From Bacteroidota bacterium (GTDB taxonomy: Bacteria; Bacteroidota; Bacteroidia; Chitinophagales; BACL12): 22,244 nucleotides of DNA. Shown here one piece after another: positions 9,740-20,250 of the stretch (positions within the stretch are counted from its first letter, which is position 1; each line of letters starts with the position of its first letter). The DNA lies in assembly GCA_016706255.1 (NCBI GenBank), contig JADJJZ010000019.1, positions 1-22,244 on the forward strand, read 5' to 3'. The notes beneath the pieces were generated by a model. That model did not search any database and was not told the origin of the DNA. It worked only from the letters and a program-made list of their open reading frames with translations. A program made the position numbers and the translations under genes.

Positions 9740-9984
9740 ATTTTAGATTACTATGACAGTGAATATACCCGCTAATGCACTTCATGAGGGTAAAAAAAGG
9801 GTTCGAATTACGGATTCTCGCAAAAAAGGACTAAAAAACCGCCAAAATGAGGCATTTTTTGCAACAAATGGCTGCCAACTGCCAATCAATTGTAATTAAC
9901 GATAAACCCCATTTCTCATTTGGGACTAACCCGTTGTATTGAGCATCTGTTAAGCAGCACCTTTGAATCACTAAACAAAACATT
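9740..9984. other. Divergent intergenic region with short repeats
   Basis: This 245-nt spacer separates the divergent TlpA-like and outer-membrane protein genes, and no gene is visible in it. It contains an inverted pair TACCC (9766-9770) and GGGTA (9788-9792). A weak hairpin has AAAAAA (9833-9838), GCC/GGC and TTTTTT (9855-9860). A 7-base tandem reads TGCCAAC TGCCAAT (9873-9886). A possible plus-strand promoter has TTG at 9934-9936, 21 nt, then CACCTTTG at 9958-9965, which matches TAnnTTTG except at its first base. It could drive the gene at 9985. Confidence 0.4.
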
Positions 9985-10595
9985 ATGAAAAACTTATTAT
10001 TAGTATTACCGGCAATTATCCTTTTTTACGCAAACACATTTGCTCAAACATCTTCAAACGAAGTAACCCCTGCTGATCAGTATCAACGAGCCATAACCAT
10101 TCAGCCATTTTCTCCGGTTACCGGCTCACTCAAATTTAATTACAATCAGGTTTTACAAAAAAATGTTACACTCGATCTTGGGGTTGGTTTAATAGGCCCT
10201 AATGTGAGTGACGACTTTATTAATAACAAGGGTGTTTCATTAAAAGCAGGTGCGAAATTATATTTCAATCCGGATTATTATTCAGACGGATTAAAAAAAT
10301 ACAGTGATTTTCAGGGAGGATACTTTGAGCCTGAATTAGCTGTTGTATATTTTATCGCTCCTTCCGAATATGAACAAGGAAAGATGCTTATGCAGGTACT
10401 GCATTATTATTAAATGTAGGCAAACAAAAAGTAGTAGGTAAAAGAGTATTACTTGACTATTGGATTGGTGCCGGTTATGGTGTTAATATTTTTGAAGAAG
10501 GTTATAGCGGCGATTTCAAACATGAATATTTAAAATTTGATGAACTCGGAATAGCATTAACCTGTGGTTTTTCAGTTGGTATACTTACCAATTAA
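9985..10595 (+). CDS. Small outer-membrane beta-barrel protein, one frameshift
   Basis: The reconstructed protein of about 203 aa starts at ATG 9985 with a clear signal peptide (hydrophobic core to about residue 18, cleavage after TFAQ). The mature part has short amphipathic strands: ITIQPFSPVTGSLKFNYNQ, VTLDLGVGLIGPN, VSLKAGAKLYFNP, GYFEPELAVVYF, DYWIGAGYGVNIF and GIALTCGFSVGILTN. This pattern and size fit an 8-strand porin-like or DUF3575-like barrel. The frame breaks near 10382 at GGAAAGATGC. One extra A restores KDAYAGTALLLNVGKQK, so the break looks like a homopolymer error. TAA is at 10593-10595. The family is an inference from strand pattern and first strands; the ligand is unknown. Confidence 0.7.
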
Positions 10596-10628
10596 CATTT
10601 GAAAATATCCCTAATTATTCTCACACCA

Positions 10629-10653
10629 GGAGATGAATAAATCATTCATCTCC
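10629..10653. repeat. Perfect 10-bp inverted repeat (hairpin) between two genes
   Basis: GGAGATGAAT (10629-10638) and ATTCATCTCC (10644-10653) are exact reverse complements around a 5-base loop (AAATC). The hairpin lies 33 nt after the outer-membrane protein stop and 15 nt before the dehydrogenase ATG at 10669. No T-run follows on either strand, so it is not a textbook intrinsic terminator. It could be an operator, an mRNA stabiliser or a translation-control hairpin. The structure is certain as sequence; the role is not. Confidence 0.6.
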
Positions 10654-10668
10654 ACAACACAAATACTT

Positions 10669-11623
10669 ATGAAAATTCTAATCACAGGAGCTGATGGCTT
10701 ACTGGGCAGTAATTTAAGATGACTGTTAATTAACCAGGGCCATACTATCAGAGTGTTTTTTACAAACAACTTCAAAATCAAAAACATTACAAGGCCTCGA
10801 TATCGAAAAATATTACGGCGATATACTTGTTGTTGATTCTATAATGACAGCAATGCGGGGCTGCGATATTGTTATTCATGCGGCAGCTAACACTTGCGTT
10901 TGGCCCGCAAAATCAAGCTTTATTCGTAAAATAAATACTACAGGAACCGAAAATATGATAACGGTTGCAAAGGCTTGTAATATAAAACGATTCATTTATG
11001 TGGGTACAGCAAGTTCAATTAAATCGGCATCGGCAAATAATCAGACAAAAATGTTGGATTATATTGATTCTAAAACAAGAGCTCTTAATCTTGTATTACA
11101 AGCAGCCGAAACAAATGCATTAGACGCACTTGCAATTTTACCTACATACATGGTCGGCGCTTATGATTCGTTGCCGTCTTCAGGCAAAATGATTTTATCG
11201 TTAATAAAAGGACAGTTAAAATTTTGTAGCAAGGGCGGAAAAAATTTCGTGTATGTAAACGATGTAGCAAATGCAATCTCCAACGCAATTGCCATCGGTA
11301 TAAAAGGCAAATATTATATCGCAGGTAATCAGAATTTAACCTATCAGGAATTTTTACAAAAGGTTGCAGCAATTTCCGGTAAACCCGCTAACATTTCTCC
11401 GCTACCGGATTTTTTTGTTAAAACAATTGGTGCAGCTGGCAGCTTATATGGTGCAATATTTAAAAAAGCACCACTGCTGAGTTTAGAAATGGCTCAAATA
11501 GGATGTGAAAAATATTATTACAACAGCAACGATGCGGTTAAACAATTACTGATGCCGCAAACACCTATCGATAAAGCTATTTCAGATTGCGTTCAATGGT
11601 TTAAACAGGAAGGTTATTGTTGA
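10669..11623 (+). CDS. Extended SDR: NAD-dependent epimerase/dehydratase family, broken near the N-terminus
   Basis: The reconstructed protein of about 317 aa starts at ATG 10669 as MKILITGADGLLGSN. TGADGLLG is the TGxxGxxG nucleotide-binding motif at residues 6-13. Later come DIVIHAAANT (strand with the HAAA motif), FIYVGTASS, and YIDSK, the YxxxK catalytic pair (Tyr codon 11060-11062). FVYVNDVANAI and YYIAGNQNLTYQEF are usual for extended SDRs acting on nucleotide sugars, sterols or other ketones and alcohols. An in-frame TGA interrupts at about 10723, and a T-run near 10755 shifts the frame once (QGLDIEKYYGD lies in the new frame). An in-frame upstream ATG at 10633 lies inside the hairpin but would add 12 residues before the Rossmann strand. 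It is followed 14 nt later by a second SDR. The substrate is not predictable. Confidence 0.82.
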
Positions 11624-11637
11624 AAAAATTTATAACT

Positions 11638-12452
11638 ATGAATTGGGAAAAAAAAGTAGTGATTATAACCGGTTCCAGCATGGGAATTGGAAAATCGATA
11701 GCAGAGCATTTATTACAAAAAGGCGCATTCGTAATATTAAATGCCACTAACGCCGAACGCCTGGAGTCAACCCGAAACGAACTCATCAAATTTGAAAAAA
11801 ATATTACATTAATTGCGGGCGATGTTGCTGATACCGATGATTGCAGAACAATAATTAATACCACCATTTGTCTGCATGGGAAAATAGACGTATTAATAAA
11901 CAATGCCGGCATTTCTTCAGAAGGTTCGCTTAAAGCAACCGACCCGGCAGTTTTTAAAAGAATAGTTGAGGTAAATTTAATCGGTGCAGCAACCATCACA
12001 CATTTTGCGTTGCCGCATATCATTAAATCAAAAGGTTCAATTTTATTTATTGGAAGCGTTGCGGGATTGCACGGTATAGGTAATCACTCAGCATATTGTT
12101 GTTCAAAAATGGCCTTATCGGCTTTAAGTACAATCGCTGCGTATAGAACTTGCTGAAACTGATACATGTTGCAATCGCTTATCTTGGGTTTACTGAAAAC
12201 AGCAAAGAAAAAACAATTTTAAATGCTTCGGGAAATAGGATACCCCAACCGTCAAGAAAAAATATCAAGCAGATGCCTTTACCTGTTGTGTCGAATAAAC
12301 TGATAAAGATGCTGGAACAAAAAAAGCAAAAAATGATTTTTTCCGGATTGGGAAAATGGATGTATGTTATTAATAAAATAACACCACTGTTTCTGCACTC
12401 AATTTATATGTGGATATATACAAAGCGGGAACAAAAAGTAGAATTGCATTGA
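11638..12452 (+). CDS. Classical short-chain dehydrogenase/reductase, one frameshift
   Basis: The reconstructed protein of about 271 aa starts at ATG 11638. The cofactor motif TGSSMGIG lies at residues 11-18, and GDVAD at 61-65 follows the fourth-strand pattern. NNAG is at 88-91. The catalytic set is Ser140, Tyr153 and Lys157 (YCCSK), with Asn113 in EVNLIG. These are all the residues expected of an active NAD(P)-dependent oxidoreductase. The frame breaks near 12135 in TCGCTGCGTATAG, after which the C-terminal substrate-binding part continues (VAIAYLGFTENS). The C-terminus has a hydrophobic stretch (ITPLFLHSIYMWIY) and basic residues, so membrane association is possible. The gene lies 14 nt after the extended SDR, so the two probably form a two-step pathway. 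Substrate unknown. Confidence 0.85.
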
Positions 12453-12460
12453 CAACAAAT

Positions 12461-12509
12461 AAAAAGGCGCATTAAGATTATTACTTAATGCGCTTTTATT
12501 TTTTTATTT
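12461..12509. terminator. Bidirectional intrinsic terminator
   Basis: GCGCATTAAG (12467-12476) pairs perfectly with CTTAATGCGC (12484-12493) around a 7-base loop. An A-run (12461-12465) precedes it and a long T-rich tract (12494-12508) follows. It works on paper for the plus-strand SDR pair, and in reverse for the minus-strand alpha-2-macroglobulin gene, whose TAA (12504-12506) lies inside the T tract. Confidence 0.88.
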
Positions 12510-15500
12510 CACCTGAACCCGAATACCTTCGCTATGGCTGGTGAACTCAGGAGCATACATACATTGAATTGTAGTAATACCATTACTGAAATTACCACTA
12601 TGTGCAACACGTAAGGGATACTCAAATACATAGGTTCCTTTATTTAAATAAGCGATAAAGAAATTAGTAGCGGCATCGCCGGTTGCTTCGTAATAACCAA
12701 GTCCGTCTTGCCATTTGTATTGACTCATTACATTTACAGGTTCAAACCCACTGGCGCGCATGTCTTTCATGTGCACATATTCCATATTTCTGTCAACACG
12801 AATTTCAATTCTTACTTTAATTAAATCACCAACATGTAATTCCACGTTGTCGGTTAACGGTTTAATTACCGGTCCGCTCGCGGTATTTTGTTGCAGAAAC
12901 AATTGTTTTTTAATCTGCAGGTTATTGTCTGATGCTGTTACTTTATCAATATCTTCAAAATATTGCCAGTACATGGCACCATAACTCAAGGTGTTTTTAG
13001 CAGGTGGTGTTACCGATACTTTTCCGTAATCAGATTGGACTGCATCTCCCAACCAGTTTGTTTTAAAATAACCGGTTCCGGCTTCAACACTTTCGGGCTT
13101 AACCAATAATTTACCAACTGTAATAATAGCCAGTTCTTTATTACTCAATAAATTATCTCCCCTTAATAATAAAGCATAACAAGCTTCGGCAGTGGCACGT
13201 GTTGTTTTCCAGTCTGTGGTTTGTTTCTGGCGCAATAACCAAACTTGCAATGCCTGCACGGATGTTTCATCTTTAGCAACTTCTCCAAATACCTCTATCA
13301 TTAATGCCTGAGTTTCAACAGGAGCCTGATACCAGTAATATCCGGAAATGTTTTCTTTCCAATACATGCCCATCTCTTCACTATTCAAACTAAATTCTTT
13401 AATTGATTTAACAGCGGAATTTGCAGTTGCAGTTTCGTTGTTGCGATTCATTAATAAGGCAATCATTCCTTTTTCATACAAACTGTATTTATTCCAGAAT
13501 TTTTTCACCTGACCAAGGAAATACATTTTTGCTTCCTGTTGTTCTTTATTTAACGCAACACGATTTTCAGGGAAATAACTGATTGCATATAAATATTGTA
13601 GTAAGGTATTACCCGGAACATAATTCACTTTATCTACTTTATATTTATCGAGATTGCGATAATCTTCTTCCATACGATTATTGCAATACACCAATGCTTT
13701 ATCAAGCATACCATTCAATTTATCGTTATTGTTGGCATCTTCAATTCCTAATTGTTTTAGATGTGCCAGTCCGGTAACAATATATTGTGTGATATAACGG
13801 TCATCCTCATATCATTTAAACCATGGCCAACCGCCATTAGGTAATTGCATTTGTTCCAATTTGTTTAATGCAGACTGTAATTCATTATTCATTCTGTTCA
13901 TATCAAACAAAAGGGCAACACGTTTTTTGCGTTCGGTCTCATCTTGTGCCTGCAATACCCATGGTGTTTCTTCCAACAATAATTGTTTTAATTCCTGATT
14001 TTTTTCAAGATTGGAAGTAAGCGATGCAGGATTATTTTTCCATGAATCAAATACACGTTTTATTTCAGGATCTGAATTTGCGATATGGTAAGCAATACTG
14101 TTTGAATAATATCTGCTAAACACTTGTTCTGCATTCATAAGGATATTCCATCATATACGGCAGGGCCTGAACAGCATACCAAGCAGGGTTTGAGGTATAT
14201 TCAAGGGTCAAACTTTGATTGCGGATGGTGGATGATTTTCCTGAGTTAATTAATTTATCAAAAGAAAATACTTTCGACTGATTACCTCTAACCCAAAGCG
14301 GCATTGCTTCGGTAACTAAAATGCGATTACTTAAAACCGGCAATGCATTTTCTTCACCATCGGTAAATGTTCCTGATGCGGCTTTTACTTTATACACGAT
14401 AGCGTCATAACCTTCAGGAATTTTTAATTTCAGCTCACCGCGGCGCTACCTTTTGCGGCAGTTGTGAATTCTACTACCGGAATTGTATTTGCAAATGCTG
14501 CATCAATTGGCTGCATCGTTAATGCATCCAAATAATTCGAGACTTGCTTTTCCGCTTAAACTATTTTCCGGTGAGGTTCGACACTTTTGCTGTAAATACC
14601 AACTCATCACCTTCTCTTAAAAAGCGCGGCGCATTTGGTTGAATCATTAATTCTTTTTGCGTAATTACCTTATCGAATAATTGTGCGCTTTGCAAATCTT
14701 TAGTGTGTGCAAATGCCATAAAATTCCAGGTTGTAAGGGCTTCAGGCATTGTGAATGTAAATGCAATATTACCCTCGGCATCGGTTGTAAGGTGGGGATA
14801 AAAGAATGCGGTTTCATTTAAATTTGTTCTGGTAGCAACCTGATCAAGCGGTGGCGCAACCGGAGGCATTTGTTGGACTTTATCCTCTAATTTTAATTGA
14901 GTGTCTAAACCTAATCCGAATTCTTCATTAGAAGTCTTATTTTTTGCTACTTTACCATCTCCGAGCGACTCGGTCATAGCAGCCATAACCGGCATATCTG
15001 CGCGACTACCTTTAATACTCAGGTCACCATCATAATAATCATAATATCTGCCACCCCAATATAAACCAAACCAGTTGAGTGCATCGTAAGAAAATCCTAC
15101 ATAACTTCCTGTTCTCCACCATTCGTTATCGGTATAAACAAAACCCCGACTGTTTTCGAATGTTGCGCCCGACCAGTAGCGATAATTATAAAATCCGGGC
15201 CAGCTAATCGTATTCCAGTAATGACCGGTAAAAGCATCGAGTGAGGCATCATGCATGTTTGCCAATAATTCTGCGGCAATTTTTTCGCCGTTGTTTCCTG
15301 AAATTTTTATTTTCCAGGTTTCGGTTGCGCCGGGCTGCAACTTATCGCGATGTGTTTCTAATTCTACTTTTAGGTTTTTATTATCCCAAGGCACATTAAT
15401 AAAATATTGCTGATTAAAAAAGCGGCCATCTTTAATAAAACAAATTTGTGCAGATAAACCACCGCGGTCGGCTTCAGTTATCGGGATTTCGATATCCATC

Positions 15501-18500
15501 ATGCTGGAGTTGCTGCCGCGATTGCCCATATCAGGAAGGGTAATCCATTTGCGAGCGCTGGTTCCATCGGCGCGACTAATTTCTAATAAGGCGGTAACAT
15601 TTTTTGCACTGCTACCAATATTGATTATGGCATTTTCGCCTGGCTGATAATTTTTACTTACGGTAGTGGTAAAATTATATTCAGGTGTTACACTATAATT
15701 ACCTTCATTTAAAATACTCAGGTATTTAACTACTTTAATTATTTCACCACTTTTATCTACAGTGCTGATTTCCATTTTATAAATACCTTGTTTTAATGCG
15801 GCAGTATTTAAAACAACAGAATCGGTTTTTTCGTTGTTCCAGGTTGCTTCTAAAACACTATTGAGCACAGGCCATTTATACATATTATTTTCATCCGCAT
15901 ATAAATCGTTTGGAAATAATTTATTGTATTCGGCTTTGCTCAAAATTTGAACGTCAGGCTGTTGCCAGGTTCTGTCGCGATACAATTTATTAGGTGAATC
16001 AATTGCAAAAAGTGAAATTTTACCGCTTGTTGGCAATGGAGAACCATTTAAATTATTGGTTGTAATTTTTACGATTGTATTTTTTCCGGTTGTTGAACTA
16101 ACGGGAACATCTGCAAATACATTTACTGATGTATATCCTACTGTTACATATGCCTGTGTGCTGCGGGTTTCTCCGGAAACATCGGTAATATCGGCATAAA
16201 CTGTATAAGAAAACTGTGGTAATAATTTTTTATCTGCATTTAAATCAGCTAAAGCAATAAAATCAATTTTGAAATTACCTTCAGCATCGGTATAAGCAAC
16301 ACCATTGGTAATTTCCACATCAGCACTCATTGGTGCGGTTTCCACCACCTGTCGTAATTGTAATAATAATACGGATAAAAGTATTTCTAACCACCCGATA
16401 AGCCACTTTCGCGTTATCGATATTTGCGCCGGCATAAGAAACAGCTTTTCCTGTTACGGAAATACTATCACCCAAAACATAATTACCGGTTACGGGGTTA
16501 GGTACCTACTGAAAACGTAGGGCGTTTATATTCTTCAACAGAAAAATAAACAGAACCCGATTCACTTTGAATACGCATTTGCCCGGTAAGCCCGGAAGCT
16601 GGCGCGGTAAAGGTTCCGCTAAATGAGCCGTACTGGTTTGTGGTTAAATCGAGACTTGCAATTTTTTGTGCATTAACATCATAAAATGTAACAGTGGATT
16701 TCTGATTTTCCATTACATTTTGTGTTTTGCCATCAGCACTGCGCTCAACTAAAATACCTTTAAAATAAATAGTTTGTCCCGGGCGATAAATGGCGCGGTC
16801 GGTAAAGAAATAGGTATTTTGTGTGGTGTTATTATTTGATTTGTATTGTTTGGAGATGTAATAATTATTATCAGCATCTAAAAAATCGTTACCTTTTTAA
16901 TACTGAAATTAAAATAATAATAATCAGCAACAAGTGGGTCATTAACGGAAAACAAACCATTATTATCTGTTGTATATTTTTTAATTCTATAGTTGTAATC
17001 GCGTTTGTTATAATCATAGTCTTTGCGATATGTTTGAATGGTTGCTCCTGAAATTGGTTTACCTGTTGTGCGGTCCAATACATAAAAATCTTTATTAGGT
17101 GCATTGTTATAATCATTTCCTGAAGCAATATAACTGAGGTTGCTTATCCATATTTCCTGAGCAACTAATTTATTTGATGTGCTTACGAATTTCGCATTTT
17201 CGCTGGCAATTAAATAATAACTTCCCAGTGGTAACGCATCAATTTTTACTTCGGTAAAATGTTGTTGATAGTCGCCATCAACGGGCAGTGGTTGATTCCA
17301 GCTTTTAACCACCGGAAATTTTTCGAGCTCGGCAAATTTAACATCGTATTCCATAGCTTCAACACGACTCATGTCTTCGGAGCTGATTTTTACCAATTTA
17401 AAAAACAGGGTGTCGATGTTTTTGAAACTCTCACACCTGCGCGGAATGGTTTATCCGGAACATTTACGCGTTCAGCAGTAATGGTATATTCTTTTTGTTG
17501 GATGGTTATTTTTAAAGCAGCACAATTTTTTGCACCTATGCTGTTTGGAAAAGCGGCAATGGCAGCGTTGCAAATGTCGATGGCAATTTTGTTCTCCCAT
17601 TTATTTTCATCGCCGGCGAGGGTTGATAATTAATGCGCTTTGCTGTAATGTTCAGTTGCAATTAAATAACTAATTTGTGTTGAGCTGCTGTCTTTGCGAT
17701 ATAATTTTCTTCTGCTATTAATGCACTTAAATAAAGACTGTCGGTATTCAGATTTACGGCATTGTTTTTTAGCAAATGCCAAACGTTTAATATCTAAATC
17801 GACTAAAGCTGCGGGTTGCGGGTCATATATATGTGCAATAGTTAAATCCTGTAAAATGCGCAACGCCAATAATTTTTTCGATGCATTATTATCACCACTA
17901 AATTCGTACCCTGCGAACGCTTTATTGCTGCCAAAGATAACCGGATTGTCCATTTTAAACGAATAAGCCGGCTCGGTTATATACACTTCATCGTTCATTA
18001 AAAATCAAATTGTGCGGTGTGCGAGAAAATCGTAAACGGTTGGGCGCAACATTTTTCCGTAAGCATCACCCTCAATTAAAATGGCGCTGTATTTATTAAT
18101 TTTACTTTTTTTTAATTCTTCACGATTTTGAATAGAAGCAACATATAAATCGTATGTTTTTGGTGTAAAGATTTTATATCCCATGCTGATATCGTCATTT
18201 TTAAAATCGACAGTTGTGCTACGGTTTGAAAATTTCCAGCGATTATTTTGATAATAACTCCAATAAATTTCGCCAACAGATTTTGGAAAATACTTTTAGT
18301 AACACCGGTAGCCAATTCTGTTTCCGTGCAAAAGGTTAATGGCTTTCACCTGTGCATCTTCCTGCACCATGTTGATGTACTTTAGCTTCATAAATAACGG
18401 CTTTAATTAATTGCTCGTCGTTTTTATCGGTTTTCGCAAAGGTGTAAATTGTTTCCACTGCTTTAAAGCAGATTCGGGCAGGCCCTGGTTTTCGAGGAGT

Positions 18501-18638
18501 CTACCACTTTCCATTCGGCATCATAACCCCTGCCAATTGCTGTATTCGGGATTTTTCATAGTTTGAAATGTAATTGCTGAAATCACGGCTCCTGCTAACA
18601 TTAAAATGGCAACGAGCATTATACATTTTCCGCTTCAT
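12504..18638 (-). CDS. Alpha-2-macroglobulin family protein with thioester domain, many frameshifts
   Basis: A reconstructed protein of about 2,040 aa starts at ATG 18636-18638. The N-terminal hydrophobic segment is LVAILMLAGAVISAITF. Macroglobulin domains follow, with DRAIYRPGQTIYFKGILVE (near 16760-16800), a family hallmark, then FSVEEYKRPTFSV. A Tyr/Trp/Gly-rich stretch (15050-15190) leads to a low-complexity bait-like segment (about 14845-15030). The conserved ATRTNLNETAFFYPHL and PEALTTWNFMAFAHT come next. The thioester site reads YPYEC then AEQ across a 2-base gap at about 14129, reconstructing CAEQ. The thioester domain includes QLPNGGWPWF. The C-terminus has KDMRASGFEPVNV and GYYEATGDAATNFF. 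The family traps proteases by bait cleavage and covalent capture. About 15 breaks and one in-frame TGA (near 13812) interrupt it. It lies downstream of a lipoprotein and a membrane gene. Confidence 0.9.
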
Positions 18639-18734
18639 AATCAGTGTTGATTTTTCCTAAGTTATACTAAAATGTAAATATTTTTATTGAGATTCAGTTT
18701 ATTAAAAATTGCATAAGTATGGTAACATTAAATT

Positions 18735-19205
18735 TCAGGTTTTGAGTTTTGATGCAGCCTTTTTCAGGTAAAGCATCAATACCACATCTATCCAAAAATG
18801 TGCATAGTCGCGTAAATACCATATTTTGGCAATAAATAACCAAAACCGGCACTCACTACTAACAAAACTATGCCATAAATAAAAAGCGGTTTGTTTTTGG
18901 GGTTGAGATAACCATGTAGTGCTATAAACAACGCAGCGGTCGCAACAATAAATCGGCAAAAAAAATGACGGGTTCCATCCAACGTTTTGAGCTGTAGTAG
19001 TATTGTGAGCGGAATAAGTGCAATTATGGCTAAATTGTCCCAATAGCAACCTGGATGGTGATGCTCCTAGCGGATGTATTAATAACTGATAAAATAAACT
19101 TTTATGAAAAAAGTACATCAGCCCCAAACCAAGCCCGCCAATACCAAAAAGGGTGACCAGGGCGGCAATTAAAATGTAATATTTTGGATGTTTTATTGAA
19201 TCCAC
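18735..19205 (-). CDS. Small integral membrane protein of unknown function, frameshifted
   Basis: The reconstructed protein of about 155 aa has four to five hydrophobic helices: YYILIAALVTLFGIGGLGLG, LAIIALIPLTILLQL, VATAALFIALHGYL, LFIYGIVLLVVSAGFGYLL, and a last amphipathic one ending in a basic tail (YLKKAASKLK). The start is GTG at 19203-19205, which overlaps the end of the upstream lipoprotein gene by 13 nt and suggests translational coupling. Two compensating frame changes occur near 19035 and 18835, and the helices are only continuous when these are corrected. I do not recognise the family. The alpha-2-macroglobulin gene starts 96 nt downstream on the same strand, so a shared transcript is likely. 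Both stop (TGA at 18735-18737) and start fit a real gene. Confidence 0.6.
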   Translation of the reverse strand: MDSIKHPKYYILIAALVTLFGIGGLGLGLMYFFHKSLFYQLLIHPLGASPSRLLLGQFSHNCTYSAHNTTTAQNVGWNPSFFLPIYCCDRCVVYSTTWLSQPQKQTAFYLWHSFVSSECRFWLFIAKIWYLRDYAHFWIDVVLMLYLKKAASKLKT

Positions 19206-20196
19206 TTAATTACCGAAGAGCTAAATTGTTTTGATGTGGTAACATGCCCTTCATAAACATCAGAAAGATTAACACCTTGTGTTACTTTTATCACTTTCGG
19301 CCAACCGGACTTTTCTTCAACTTCTCCGGTGCCTTTTATGTAAGCACTAAATTTAATATTCACCATTTTTGCGGCTACATCAGCAGGAATTGCACTTTTG
19401 TCGATAGCAATATCCACTTTAAAATTAATATAAGCGATGCCATCTTTTCTGTCGGCAAGTGTATAATTATTGGTTAATGTAATTGGTACACCCTGCATTT
19501 GTGATGCAGTTACGATTGTCCATTTATCACCAGTTTTAATGGCCGTATCGGATAATTTAAAAAGTAATTTTCAAGATGTTCCGGTTAGTGTTCCTAATAA
19601 CTGAGCGGCTATCATTGATCAGGAATATTTGTTGACCAACTACTGCTTTCCACTTTAGCAATAATAGCCTCATAACCAAGTATAGCAAGGGCTTCACCGG
19701 AGGGGTCCATCAAAATGGTGAGGGGATGTTACGGACAGTCTTCAATTTTACAGTTTAATATCAGCTGATGGGTCGGCAAGTGGTTTTATTATATTGATAA
19801 TCATTGTTGTTGTATCCGGTTTTATATTTTCGCGTGTATCGACAAGACGAATTCAATTTTATAATTTTCTTTATCCTTAGCAAGGATTTTCAAATTTACT
19901 TTCGTATTTTTTGATTTGTAACTAATTTTAAAAGTATCCTGCGATTCATCGGCTCATACTTACGTTACTTTCAACTACATATTTAGTACCGATTTCAGGT
20001 TGAAAGCGTAAAATTGATTTTTTCATCAACGTTGGATTTTCAAATTAATAGAAATAGCGGTATCGTTTTTTCGACGGCCAGTGTATCTTTATTTGTTTTA
20101 TCTTTATCGTCAAACATTTTTTTACAACCGAAAAACAGTTGCCGTTGTAAATAAAATCAACAGTAAATATTTATTATTGTTCGACATTTTTTCCAT
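19193..20196 (-). CDS. Lipoprotein, DUF6263-like, frameshifted
   Basis: The reconstructed protein of about 330 aa starts at ATG 20194-20196. A lipoprotein signal is seen (LLLILFTTATVFFGC), with the lipidated Cys codon at 20124-20126. A T-run just before it breaks the frame. Next come LRFQPEIGTKYVVESNVSM, FVLVDTRENIKPDTTTM, DPSGEALAILGYEAII, KTGDKWTIV, FKVDIAIDKSA, and IKGTGEVEEKSGWPKVIKV. This order and the GxGEVEEKSGW phrase match my memory of DUF6263 proteins of Bacteroidota. About six breaks occur, mostly between 19560 and 20110. The family assignment is by pattern, not by search. It is the first gene of the apparent minus-strand cluster and probably sits in the outer or inner membrane facing the periplasm. 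Confidence 0.65.
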
Positions 20197-20207
20197 AATT
20201 ACATTTG
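20177..20207 (+). promoter_or_regulatory. Candidate promoter for the UvrD-like helicase
   Basis: TTG (20177-20179), a 20-nt spacer and TACATTTG (20200-20207) match the Bacteroidota consensus TTG-N19..21-TAnnTTTG, the best match I found in the window. Start at 20251 gives a leader of about 40 nt. The -33 element lies inside the first codons of the divergent lipoprotein gene. Confidence 0.5.
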
Positions 20208-20250
20208 TTTAGCGGCGTTGAGCGGCGGCAAGTGCAAACTGGCAAATAGC

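Noticed and set aside
12760..12984. Short plus-strand frame of 74 aa with Cys-rich, hydrophobic look
   Set aside because: It is opposite the alpha-2-macroglobulin C-terminus, which is clearly coding on the minus strand.
16305..17051. Short plus-strand frames resembling small hydrophobic peptides (possible toxins)
   Set aside because: They fall inside the macroglobulin domains on the opposite strand. The hydrophobicity is an expected effect of antisense AT-rich codons.
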